From Sulfurospirillum diekertiae (GTDB taxonomy: Bacteria; Campylobacterota; Campylobacteria; Campylobacterales; Sulfurospirillaceae): a DNA stretch of 64,000 bases. Each line of letters starts with the position of its first letter. Position 1 is the first letter of the stretch. The position numbers and the translations under genes were made by a program. Below the pieces are notes generated by a model. The model was given only the letters and a program-made list of their open reading frames with translations. It was not told the origin of the DNA and searched no databases. Positions 26,282 through 36,739 of the stretch are shown piece by piece. The stretch lies in the NCBI RefSeq assembly GCF_002162315.1, contig NZ_CP021416.1, forward strand, positions 1,128,207 to 1,192,206, in the 5' to 3' direction.

Positions 26282-29200
26282 TTACCAGTTCATCTTTTTA
26301 TTACTGCGATTTGAGTCATTTGTATTTGTAAATTTACCCACATCTTTTGAACTATTTCTGTCAACGCCTCCAGCACCGGACCAACTTCCAATACGTGTAA
26401 ACTCAACATTAAAGTCGTTTGTTGTTGCAGCGGCATTGGAAGCATTATAAAGAAGCCATAAGGATGGAGTCATTTTAATACGATCGGTATAAGGGGCATT
26501 GGTATTGGTAAGCCTATGGGTAGTATCAATACCCGTACCTGCATTGATGGTGCTTACGGTTGCATTGGCAATGGTTGTTGCTTTTGACCCTGTTGTAGCA
26601 GAAGCGAATGTGGTAACATTGCCATCTGATATTACATGTAAAGGATTTTGATACCAATTGAGCGATAATGGGCTTTGTGTGCCAATAGCGTTAAAGGCTG
26701 TTGTATTACAGTCTTTGCAATATACTTCATAGCGAATGGTCGTATCGATAGGGCTAGGTGCTCGATAATCGGTTGAGTAAACACGTCCATAGTAGAAAGG
26801 GGAACTTTGGTTAATGTCTGTTGTTCCTTTAATGGTATCTACATCCGTTACATTAAGATCACGAAAGTTCAGTTTTAAAGGATTGGAGGCTTTGGTTATA
26901 TTTCTATCAAAATTAATTTTAAAGTTAAGCTTAGCAGTCCCATTATTATCTGTTCCGAAAATACTTTTATTAATACCTGCAAGGTTTAGCCCTGAACCAA
27001 TAAGCGAAGAGCCTGTTGTCGAAGTATTGGTCTCAAAAAATTTGATTTGTGTAAGGGCATTGGCAGGAGAAATTGTAAGTGCATCATACGAGATATTGTA
27101 GTCTGTAGCTTTTGCATAACAAGCACTGTTGTAGTTTTGGGTAGTATTATTATCAAGCCTCTGCGCAATAATTGTAACATTAAGTTCCGAAGACATATTG
27201 AGATCATTTGAAATATAGGTAAAGTTACCACCTTTATAATTTTTAAAAAGTTGATGCTAATGAGAAATGATCTGGAGTGTAAGTCCAGTTTTGATCGTAT
27301 GGAGTGATATAACGCTCACTATCTGGAGTATCACTAGCATCAACATTTGCAAATTCTAAACCAGAAGTTTCTTGCATTTTGATATTAATAACACCAACTT
27401 CGCTATAGGATAAAGACGGAATTACTTTTGTACCATTTTCAAATTGCAAATTGGATAAGTTTGTGTCAAAGATTCCAGTAATACAACCAGCTTTTGTTTC
27501 AAGAGGTGTTACAGGAATAGTTTCATTGTAATCTGTTGTATTTGCATTAGTGTAGTCTTTTGCAGAAAATGTCACGCTATAACCAACACCTGCTTTATAG
27601 GGAGATGCTCCTGCTATGTTAAAATCAAAATTATTGGGGCGAACGGCAAAATTATTAGAATCAGCCCATTGGCAATCACATGTTCCTACGTTTGGTGTAC
27701 ACCCAGGAATACAAGTGGTAGTGTTGTTTACTTTTGACCAACAATCTGTCCATTCATGATCACTACGTGCACAAAAATAAAATCTTGGGAAAATATTTTT
27801 ATTGGCTTTTGTCCATTTATTGACTCCTGATGGCCATGCTGAACTGGGTAATTCAAAGCGACCTGTTGATTTTAGTGCATTAAAAGTACCCGAACCATTT
27901 TTTTTTAATATCTCCAAAATAATAGATATTTTGAGTGATTTCAGCGCTATTTACTGTATAAAGCTCTTCTAAAAAGATACCGACACTTACATTTTTATCA
28001 GCTTCTACGGCTGTTTGCGCGTCATTTAAAAGAGCTATATCAAGTTGAATAGGGGCATTAACAATCTTTGTTTTAATGGCTGTGTCAGTCGCTTCATTTC
28101 CTGTGGCAACCGTATGCTCAATTGCTTTGAAAGGACCTGGAATAAATTTATAACGTGTGACAAATTGGTAATTATCTTTTGCCATACACATATAATGATC
28201 ATGTCGATAACGATCATTGATTGTTCCAGCATAACCTTGATCATTATAGTGATAAATATTTCCATTGTCATCAGCCCAAAAGTGCATCCAGTTACCATAG
28301 GTATAGTCACCATTTGGTTCCCGTGATCGAGCATTTAAATAACAATTAATAGTATTGCCACCACTGCACATTGGGGCACTATTTGAGAAGTCTCCAGCTG
28401 AAAAAGTTGTAATCCAAAAATCTGATGGATAACCCATCTCCTCTAATGTTGTTTTCCAACCTGTTCCTGTACTAATATGGGCGATATTAACAGATGTACC
28501 ATTGATTTCTGAACTTGATGTCAAGTCATAGCCGTATGTTTTGCCATTAATTGTTCGACCATTTGTAATTGGTGTCCAACTACCTGCAGCTCCTGGGTCT
28601 AAAATACCATCTGAGGTACTTCCATCATCGTAATAAAGGCCCATAGGTCCATACGGCCAGTAATAGCGTGTTGTTTCATAGCTTGTACCCCATCCAGCGA
28701 TATTTCGATCAGAAAAATATTCTCCCATTTGCCCCGTATAAGGAGACCATTGTGCTTTTTGGTCGTATAAAAAAGTTTTAACTTTATTGAAGGTCGTTTG
28801 TGAATTTGGAACAAAAAAGAAAAGTCCTAAATTGGTGCAGGTATCTTGTCCATTTTTAATATCACTATGGTTTTCAGTTCTTACACCATCAAGTGTTAAA
28901 AACATTGTCCATGAATATTTGTCTTCAGCATTTGATCCTGCGACTTCCATACAGTAAGCTACAAATGGCCTGTAATCTGATAATAACTGATTGCCATCAC
29001 GTCCTTGTACTTTTGGATCAATATAAAAATATCCGGTTATATTTGCATATTCGCCATTAGCGGGTAATTGTTCAGAAAGTTGCTTACATGAAGGTTTTAA
29101 GACCTCCGCTCCATCATAAATGACAAATTTATAATCATCTAGTAATTTTAATTTAAGATTTTTTCCTGTACATTTATAAACATCTTCCTTTTTAGGATTA

Positions 29201-30504
29201 ATTTTAAGAACTTGACCACCTTGTTGACTTGAGATATCATAATCTCTGCGCATTTTACTGAGAGTACATCCGGTAATATTGCTTGCTGACATATTATTCC
29301 AATCAAACGTAAAAGGAGTACCTCGAAAATTAAGATTACTGAAGTTCCCATTATAAAACCCAGAAGTATTGTCGGGGATAATTTCTAATGTACGCGCATC
29401 AATGCGAATATAATTTATATAGGTCTTAGCGTTATTATCATCATAATAATTTTCATTTGTTCCTAACGAGGCATTAAATGTAAAATTACTAAATTCTGTT
29501 GAAGCCATTTGTTTTGAAAGTGGTAGTTTAATCACATCTTTAATATCATTAGGATTGCTTCTGTCACAATAGACTTCAAAAGAGTGACTTGTATTACCAT
29601 CAGGAGCGATGATATGATAGCCTTGTGTTAGGTTGTTTTGAGCACAGTAACCCATATCATCATTAATAATGGTACCTGTAGCTATCGCTCTTGCAATAGT
29701 AGCATTAACTTCATTGGAAAGTGTGACTGTGAATGTTTCATTATTTTCTACGAGCGTATCGCCTTTAATGGGTATTGAAATAATTTTCGAGAGATTTGTA
29801 TCGGATGAGCTAAAAATTAATGTTCCATTAGTGGCATTATAGTCACTTCCTGCTGTTGCAGCTGTTGCGGCTACCGTACCGTCAGCAGTTGCATATTTTA
29901 CGGAAGCGTTAGTAGTTTCTGAAATGGTAACTATAAAATTCATATTCTTATAGCCAGTATCACCTTCTGTTAAATTTGCATCAGTTATTGTTAAAGAAGG
30001 ATATGTACTAAGATTGGATGTAGGAATAATATCTTTTGAAACACTAGGCCCTTGCCACTTTAATTGTGCAACGGCACCTCCCCCTTTTTCATAAAACTCC
30101 ATAATAATGGGGTAATATCCTTTATTAAGAGTTAAATTCTGACTATCTTCTTTACTTGCATGATCTGTCCAATTATTTATAATTAAAGAGCCATTAATAG
30201 TTAACTTAACACCATCATCGGATTGTGTATAAAATGTCCAAGTTCCATTTTTAGGAATGTAAATGTATCCACTCCAAATAACTTGAAAATTATCTGTTTG
30301 TATACTTGAATCAGGGGAGCTATTGTCCCATGGAAAATTGACTGTAGCATCAATGCGTGTCAAATTGGGTGTACCAGTAATAGGATAAGAAGATACTGTT
30401 GATGCAGTTTTATTATAATACTTTCCGATTAATCCATTAGTTGCATATACATTGGAAATAAAAAATAGCAAAAGTAGATATGTGAGAAAAGGACTTTTTT
30501 TCAT
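26282..30504 (-). CDS. Large exported MshQ-like protein (PA14, Calx-beta, DUF6701-like), two frameshifts
   Basis: Read through two homopolymer breaks, this is one gene of about 1406 residues. The signal peptide MKKSPFLTYLLLLFFISNVYA comes from ATG 30504 behind AAGGTGA. A PA14-like module (about residues 23-150: YNKTASTVSS, SDDGVKLTING) and a Calx-beta repeat (about 155-255: LTEGDTGY, NNETFTVTLSN) follow. Then comes a Cys-rich region of about 500 residues that I cannot place, possibly GON-like. The C-terminal third has PDHFSLAST and NNTTQNYNSACY, as in MshQ/DUF6701. The breaks are an A9 run at 27898-27906 and a T5 run near 27240-27245; one base fewer at each fuses the three frames. It is probably a surface adhesin displayed with the downstream prepilins. 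Confidence 0.7.
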
Positions 30505-30574
30505 TAGAAAATCACCTTTTGATGGCATTAAATATAAAAATATTTTCTGAATAGAAACACTTTTATATCTTGTT

Positions 30575-30971
30575 TTACTCAGCTTTTTCTTTATTTAAGT
30601 ATTGTGAAATACTCTCCATTAAACCAAAGTCAGGGTATAGGTTTACATCTAAAAACGACTTGAGCGACACTGCCGTTATCGACATTAAAGACAAGGGGAG
30701 CGATAAAATTGATGGTTGATGTTTCGATAGGTGTGGCAATAATCATAATATTTAAAATAAGAATGTTGGTTTTTTCATTGATATCAAGTAACGCTCTAAA
30801 GTATTCAGGAATTTCAAATTCATAAGAGCGGATCATAAAAGGATTGATGAGTGTAAAGACAGTTGTGTCGGATTTAGAGATAAATTTGACAAAAAAGTCA
30901 TCAAATTTTTCGAGTTCTACTTCTTTGATGGATTCAAATCCTGGGATCGGCGCTTTAACAGAGAAGATCAT
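30575..30971 (-). CDS. fliW: Flagellar assembly factor FliW, C-terminal frameshift
   Basis: FliW binds flagellin and antagonises CsrA, coupling flagellin translation to filament assembly. The N-terminal part reads FSVKAPIPGFE, with LINPFMIRSYEFEIP as in FliW. At A5 30651-30655 (plus strand) one extra base diverts the frame to a premature end at 30630. Without it the protein continues DVNLYPDFGLMESI and ends at 30575, giving about 131 residues, the normal length. No csrA lies adjacent. The mshQ-like gene follows on the same strand after about 70 bases. Confidence 0.88.
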
Positions 30972-31140
30972 ACTATTCCTTTTGATACAAAATAATTATT
31001 TTATCTATTGTATCATTTTGTACGTTAAATGCGACAAGAACTCTGAAAGAAATCGTCTAAAATAGGAAATTATCTATTTTTATTTTAAGATAACAAAAAA
31101 GAAGATACAATAGGTTTTTTTAACACAAAGGATAGCGTAA

Positions 31141-31788
31141 ATGAAGATAATAAATGTTCTTATTGTGGCGTCATTGGTGGCTTTAATCAGTGGTTGTGCT
31201 TCTAAAGATAAAGAGGTTTTTAATATGCCAGCAACCTATTGGTATGAAGAGATCGCCAAAGAGATTAAAGCTCAAGATTTGGAAAAAGCAGACTCACGTT
31301 ATACGTCGTTGGCCAGTGAGCACATTGAATCTCCACTGCTTCCAGATGCAATGATGATGCTTGCCAATGCGCATATTCAAGATGAAGAGTATGTCTTAGC
31401 CAACTTTTACCTTGATGAGTATTTGAAACGTTATGGTAGTAAAGCCAACGCCGATCATGTTCGCTACATGAAAATTAAAGCAAACTATGAGGCATTTCCA
31501 AATCCAAATAGAAATCAGCAACTTCTTTTAGATACGATCGTTCAAACTAAAGATTTTTTAGCAAAATATCCTAACTCAAAATTCCGCCCTTTAGCAGAAA
31601 CAATTTTAGCAAGATTAGAAATGGGTGAGTATTTCTTAAATGAAAATATCAAAGATCTTTACAATCGCGTTGATAAACCAGATGCAGCACAATTGTATGA
31701 TGAAAAACTCAAAAAATCTTCTTTGGGTGACGCAAAAATTATAGAACCAAATGTTCCTTGGTATCGTTCTTGGTTTGAGAAAAAGTAG
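31141..31788 (+). CDS. bamD: Outer-membrane assembly lipoprotein BamD
   Basis: A 215-residue lipoprotein. The signal peptide ends in the lipobox LISGC (Cys at residue 19), followed by TPR-like helices (for example residues 45-75, TSLASEHIESPLLPDAMMML). BamD is the essential lipoprotein of the BAM complex that inserts beta-barrels in the outer membrane. The opening segment PATYWYEEIAKEI is typical of BamD. AAAGGATAG precedes ATG 31141. A TACAAT box near 31105 is a plausible -10. It is divergent from fliW and ahead of lon, as in several Campylobacterota. Confidence 0.9.
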   Translation: MKIINVLIVASLVALISGCASKDKEVFNMPATYWYEEIAKEIKAQDLEKADSRYTSLASEHIESPLLPDAMMMLANAHIQDEEYVLANFYLDEYLKRYGSKANADHVRYMKIKANYEAFPNPNRNQQLLLDTIVQTKDFLAKYPNSKFRPLAETILARLEMGEYFLNENIKDLYNRVDKPDAAQLYDEKLKKSSLGDAKIIEPNVPWYRSWFEKK

Positions 31789-31834
31789 CCACAAAAACTT
31801 TTTATTTACTTCTTTACTATACAATCTAATTACG

Positions 31835-31857
31835 GCATAAGAGCTTGGCTCTTATGC
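31835..31857 (+). terminator. Hairpin terminator after bamD
   Basis: GCATAAGAGC (31835-31844) and GCTCTTATGC (31848-31857) form a perfect 10-bp stem with a TTG loop. A TTACATGTAA site (31860-31869) begins two bases later, in place of a simple T tract. Confidence 0.7.
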
Positions 31858-31904
31858 TCTTACATGTAAAATAATTAAAAACACACTATGACGGAGATTG
31901 AGAG

Positions 31905-34330
31905 ATGAAACTCAGTGATTATACCGCCTTTCCTGCGGACATTCCTATTGTCGTTGAAGACAATTTGTTTTTTATACCCTTTTATGATTTCACCCCTTTT
32001 TTTTAACGGATGATGAAAATATTCGTGCTGCAAATGATGCTTTGGAACATAACTCATTGGTGATGGTGTGTACGGCAAAAGCTGGAAATGAGCATGGACG
32101 TGATTTTAATGCAATTTATCCAGCAGGTGTGATTGGCTCTATTATGCGTAAAGTGGATCTCCCTGATGGAAGAGTCAAGATACTTTTTCAAGGGATGCAA
32201 AAAGGAAAAATTTTAAAAGAACTCTCCACAACACCGCTTCGTGCAACGATTGATTTGATCCACACACACCGTACAGAGGCGATGAAAGTAGAAGCGACAT
32301 TAGCCGTTTTGAGAGAAAAAATTGCACTTTTAGGAACATTGGGTGGACAATTTCCCCCTGATCTAATCAAAACGATTGAAGATAACAACGACATTCATCG
32401 CATTACAGATTTGATTGCAAGTAGTATGAAGCTCAAAAAAGAGCAAGCCTATAAGCTTTTTGTTGAAGAAGATGATGAAAGTAGACTACTACAACTTATC
32501 GACTATGTCATTGAAGAGATTGAATCAAGCAGGCTTAAAAAAGAGATTAAAACCAAAGTCCATTCGCAAATTGAGAAGGTAAATAAAGAGTATTTTCTTA
32601 AAGAACAGCTCAAGCAGATTCAAAAAGAGCTTGGAACGGACAATCAACGCGAAGAAGAGATCGAAGAGTATCGCAAAAAATTAGAAACTAAAAAAGAGTA
32701 TATGGAAGAAGATGCGTATAAAGAGATTAAAAAGCAGATTGATAAACTCTCTCGTATGCACCCTGATTCGGCTGATGCGAGCTTAATTCAGAGTTATCTT
32801 GACTGGGTGATTGAAATTCCTTTTGGCAAAGCAACAAAAAAGAACTTAGATGTTTTAGAAGTCAAATCACAGCTTGATAAAGACCATTATTCTCTCGAAA
32901 AACCAAAAGAACGTATTGAAGAGTTTTTTGCAGTGAGGGAGCTTCTTGCTAAGCGAGGGCTGGCTGATAAATCAGCCAATGGTGCTATTTTATGTTTTGC
33001 AGGCCCTCCAGGTGTGGGTAAAACCTCTTTGGCGAACTCTATTGCAAAAGCACTCAAACGTAAACTTGTGCGTATTGCTCTTGGTGGACTCGAAGATGTG
33101 AATGAGCTAAGAGGACACAGACGAACTTATATTGGTGCGATGCCTGGCCGAATTGTTCAAGGTATCATTGAAGCGGGAGAGATGAATCCCGTTGTGGTGC
33201 TTGATGAGATCGATAAAGTCGCACGAAGTTTCAGGGGCGATCCAACCGCGGTACTTTTAGAAGTGCTTGATCCTGAGCAAAACAACAAATTTAGAGACTA
33301 TTATCTCAATTTTAATATTGATCTTAGTAAAGTTATCTTCATTGCTACAGCCAACGAAGTAGGCTCAATTCCTGCTCCACTGCGTGATCGTATGGAGTTT
33401 ATCTTTGTAAATTCTTATACCCCACAAGAGAAGTATGAGATTGCTAAGAAGTATCTTATTCCACAAGAACTCAAAAAGCATGGTTTGAAAAACAGCGAAG
33501 TGAACATCTCTAAACCTACCTTGCAGTTGATTATCGCCAATTATACACGTGAATCAGGCGTGAGAAATTTGCGTCGTAGAATTGCCGATATTTTGCGAAA
33601 AGTGGCAAAACAACTTTTGATGGATTCTACTGTAGAAAAAGTAAGTATCACCAATACAAATCTGAAAGAGTTTTTGCCCAAAACCGTTTTTGAAATCGAT
33701 GAAGTTGATAAAGAAAACAGTGTTGGTATTGTCAATGGTCTTGCTTGGACAAGTGTAGGTGGCGATGTGCTTAAAGTGGAAGCCATTCGCATTCAAGGCA
33801 AAGGCGGTATTCAAATCACAGGATCTTTGGGTGATGTCATGAAAGAGTCTGCTAAAATTGCACTTAGTGTCGTCAAAGTTTTGATCGATAATGGCAAAAT
33901 TGATGTGCCGCTTTCTATCATCCCAACTACTGGTCTGGATAAAGAAGAGAGTGCAAGAAAAATTGAACCAAGTGATGTGTACAGACGTTATGACCTTCAC
34001 ATTCACGTACCAGAGGGTGCAACGCCCAAAGATGGCCCTAGTGCGGGTGTGACTATGGCAACAGCGATTGCTTCGATTTTGAGTAATCAAAAAGTCAAAA
34101 GTGACCTTGCAATGACAGGTGAGTTAACATTGACAGGTAAAGTTTTACCTATTGGTGGGCTGAAAGAAAAACTGATTGCTGCATACAAAGCGAAGATTAA
34201 AACGGCGCTCATTCCTAAAAAGAACTATGAAAAAGATCTTGATGAAATTCCTGACGAAGTGAAAGAAAAGATGAAAATTATTCCCGTGTCTCGTGTAGAA
34301 GAGGTGTTGGAGTATGCGTTAGTGAAGTAG
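31905..34330 (+). CDS. lon: ATP-dependent protease Lon, two N-terminal frameshifts
   Basis: Lon degrades damaged and regulatory cytoplasmic proteins. The real start is ATG 31905 ([19 protein letters not shown]). Two overlong T runs, T6 at 31968-31973 and T8 at 31997-32004, break the frame; with one base fewer in each the protein reads [20 protein letters not shown] and runs to about 807 residues, normal for Lon. Walker A GPPGVGKT, Walker [10 protein letters not shown], the catalytic Ser in KDGPSAG and the Lys in [13 protein letters not shown] are intact. Two compensable indels 30 bases apart in a core gene point to sequence error. The unshifted fragment begins at 32042. Confidence 0.93.
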
Positions 34331-34338
34331 AAAGAAGA

Positions 34339-34362
34339 AGCTAGATGGAAAACCATCTAGCT
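34339..34362. terminator. Convergent terminator between lon and rpsR
   Basis: AGCTAGATGG (34339-34348) pairs with CCATCTAGCT (34353-34362) around AAAA, a perfect 10-bp stem. A TTACATGTAA site (34363-34372) abuts its right arm and precedes the rpsR stop at 34376. Confidence 0.7.
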
Positions 34363-34375
34363 TTACATGTAAAGA

Positions 34376-34642
34376 TTATTGTTGAAGTTGTTCGAAAGGA
34401 ACAGCAACAACTTTTTGAGTGTCGATGATGTAAGGGATAACTGCTGTAGCACGAGCGCGTTTGATCGCTAGTTCTACCATCTCTTGATGTCTTTTGCAGT
34501 TACCAGTTAAACGACGTGGCATAATTTTGTATCTCTCTGAAAGAGAATGTCTCAAAATTTTTGCGTCTTTATAATCAATGTATTCTACTTTTGCTTCACA
34601 GTATTTGCAGTATTTGCGTGCAAATTTTCTTTTCTCTGCCAT
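34376..34642 (-). CDS. rpsR: 30S ribosomal protein S18
   Basis: An 88-residue S18 of the small ribosomal subunit. It has the Cys pair KYCKYCEAK near residue 12, [19 protein letters not shown], and the conserved [12 protein letters not shown]. Two CxxC-like cysteines in this type can bind zinc; here Cys12, Cys15 and a later Cys are present. It is the last gene of the rpsF-ssb-rpsR operon. Confidence 0.97.
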   Translation of the reverse strand: MAEKRKFARKYCKYCEAKVEYIDYKDAKILRHSLSERYKIMPRRLTGNCKRHQEMVELAIKRARATAVIPYIIDTQKVVAVPFEQLQQ

Positions 34643-34748
34643 TTTTTATCCTTTACTTATTTTTATAACGACTCTTAGGCAAGGCCTAATTGTCACTAAA
34701 GCTTGCCTTTTTCAAGACAGATATTTTTACATAGATATGTAAAAATCG

Positions 34749-35258
34749 CTAAAACGGTATTTCGTCATCGTTAATATCGATGTCCGGAATTTCATGACCA
34801 CTGTATTCAGGAGTAGATTGTCTTGGATAGGCAGCTGGCTTTTGTTGGTTTGCGTTGTTGTAACCGACATTTGGTGTTGCCATAGGCTCACCACCATAAC
34901 TACCACCTTCTGCACCACCACTCTCTTGTCCACCACGAGAATCCATCATTTGAAGTGTTTCAACAGTAATAGAGTGCTTAGAGCGCTTTACCCCTTGTTG
35001 ATCCGTCCATTGATCGAGCTTTAAACGGCCCTCTACCAATACCTTTTTGCCACGGCTTAAGTATTGATTGGCGATTTCTGCAGTACGTCCAAAAAAGGTG
35101 ATGTCGATAAAGCAAACCTCTTCACCCTGACTTCCATCTTGCTTTTTGAAGCGACGATTGGTCGCAAGTCCAGTGGTACAAACAGCACCACCATTAGGTA
35201 AATAGCGAAGTTCGCAATCACGTGTGAGGTTACCAAGCATAATTACTCTATTGAACAT
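34749..35258 (-). CDS. ssb: Single-stranded DNA-binding protein
   Basis: A 169-residue SSB. The OB-fold spans about residues 1-105 (MFNRVIMLGNLTRD, FIDITFFGRTAE, LVEGRLKLDQW). A Gly/Gln/Pro-rich disordered linker (about 115-155) leads to the acidic tip DINDDEIPF, the docking site for DNA-repair and replication partners. It sits between rpsF and rpsR in the usual bacterial order. Confidence 0.97.
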   Translation of the reverse strand: MFNRVIMLGNLTRDCELRYLPNGGAVCTTGLATNRRFKKQDGSQGEEVCFIDITFFGRTAEIANQYLSRGKKVLVEGRLKLDQWTDQQGVKRSKHSITVETLQMMDSRGGQESGGAEGGSYGGEPMATPNVGYNNANQQKPAAYPRQSTPEYSGHEIPDIDINDDEIPF

Positions 35259-35271
35259 CGTGGCTCCTTAA

Positions 35272-35680
35272 TTAAGCTTCAGTTGTAACAGTGTCTTCTA
35301 CGATCTCTTTAGATTCAACAACTGGGGCTGCTGGTGCATCACTTTTTTTTAGTGATTTTATCAACTTGTTTGTTCCAGAATCTAAGTTCTTTTTGATTTT
35401 CAAATTTAACAGTCATAAAGCGGATAAACTCTTCAGTAATTCTGATAAGTCTTTCAACCTCAGCAATAGCTGGTGTTGGGGCAGTAAAGTAAAATACTAC
35501 GTAAGATCCACGCTCAAATTTATCAATTTGATACGCAAGTTTGCGTGTACCCATCTCAAGTGTTGCAGCAATAACTGCACCATTTTTCTCTAAAATTTCT
35601 TTTAGAAAACTTAGTTTTGCTTGTAGTTCTTCTACAGTTAATGTAGGTTTTACTACAACAAGCAACTCATAATGTCGCAT
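35272..35680 (-). CDS. rpsF: 30S ribosomal protein S6, C-terminal frameshift in an A8 run
   Basis: S6 binds S18 in the small-subunit platform. The core ([18 protein letters not shown] to [13 protein letters not shown]) is normal. An 8-base A run (plus-strand T 35343-35350) shifts the frame and ends the protein at 35339. With seven bases, translation continues as [18 protein letters not shown] and stops at 35272, giving about 135 residues. The extended Ala/Val/Glu-rich tail has biased composition typical of Campylobacterota S6 tails. Both readings retain a full S6 fold, so even a genuine indel would be tolerated. Confidence 0.93.
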
Positions 35681-35752
35681 CGTTTCTCCTTCTGGATTTC
35701 ACCCAAATAGTGTGTATTTGAGTAAGGATTTTTAGAATAGGTGGGGATTATA

Positions 35753-36739
35753 CTACAAATAACTTTGAAGTTTTATTAAGCTTGAGAGTAAGTAACTGGT
35801 CTTTTCAACATTACCTATCTTCTTAAGACGGTATTCAGCATCAATCAAGATGTTGGTAAGTTGATGATATGTTGCAAGATCAATCTTGATGGAGTGTTGT
35901 GAACGCTGTGCTGCGAGTTGGGGAGGAAGAGGGTAACCAAGAATGGCTTTTGCATCAAATGCGCCGTATAATTTAATATAGGCATGAAATAAAAAGAGCT
36001 GAGTTACGTGTCCTTGAATCGCATTAATGATACGAATTTCCTCAACACCATCACCTTCAACAAGACGCTCAAATTCCTCTTTGATATCTTTTTTCTCAAG
36101 TAATTTTGTGATGAAAGTGTCCATTGAAACGCTACCAAGTCCATAAACATGTGTATTGATATCGTTGATGCCAATTTCTTTATTCAACACCAAAAGCTTT
36201 TCGCATTCATTGACACATAATGAAAGATCTTCGGCGTGAATCATATAGAGTTGTTGCAATGCGTAGCGATCGATTGAAAGACCGACAGCATTAGCATGGT
36301 TCTGAAGTAACTGAATGGCTTCATTAAAATCTGCTTTAAAGAGACGCACAAAAACACCATCGTTTTGTTTATCGAAAAATTTGGTCAGAGGAGTCGCTTT
36401 TTTATCTTCACCAAAATATTGATAGATAAAATAGCTTGAATCATTCTTAGCACACAACCCCACCAATGTTTCAATTTCTTTGGAAGGGATCGTTTTATCA
36501 GTTTTGACTATCAGGATGTTACGATCACCAAAGAGAGAGGATTGTGCAAGAAAATTTTTAGCGGAGGTAAAATTGTACTCATCAAAATACATCATGACTT
36601 TTTCATCACTCCCCGCCTTTAAAAGAGCCAAAAGTTGCTGTGTCAGTACGTTGTTTTGGTAGGCACATGCTCCATACAAAAGAGTTGATTTTGGGGCTTT
36701 TTGTGCTTTTAAAAGTCCTTCAAATTCTCTTCTATACAT
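35753..36739 (-). CDS. holA: DNA polymerase III delta subunit
   Basis: About 328 residues from ATG 36739. AGGAG five bases upstream favours this over the upstream in-frame ATG at 36763. The delta subunit opens the beta sliding clamp as part of the clamp loader. Family features seen are LLYGACAYQNN near residue 20, where a degenerate nucleotide-binding loop stands, and the helical C-terminal collar domain (KIDLATYHQLTNILIDAEYRLK). The start overlaps the rnr stop by 8 bases, so it is translationally coupled. Confidence 0.9.
   Translation of the reverse strand: MYRREFEGLLKAQKAPKSTLLYGACAYQNNVLTQQLLALLKAGSDEKVMMYFDEYNFTSAKNFLAQSSLFGDRNILIVKTDKTIPSKEIETLVGLCAKNDSSYFIYQYFGEDKKATPLTKFFDKQNDGVFVRLFKADFNEAIQLLQNHANAVGLSIDRYALQQLYMIHAEDLSLCVNECEKLLVLNKEIGINDINTHVYGLGSVSMDTFITKLLEKKDIKEEFERLVEGDGVEEIRIINAIQGHVTQLFLFHAYIKLYGAFDAKAILGYPLPPQLAAQRSQHSIKIDLATYHQLTNILIDAEYRLKKIGNVEKTSYLLSSLIKLQSYL

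Noticed and set aside
31968..32004. lon as a real pseudogene
   Set aside because: Both breaks are single-base run-length changes 30 bases apart, and the remaining 800 residues are fully conserved; decay would not be confined to two homopolymers.
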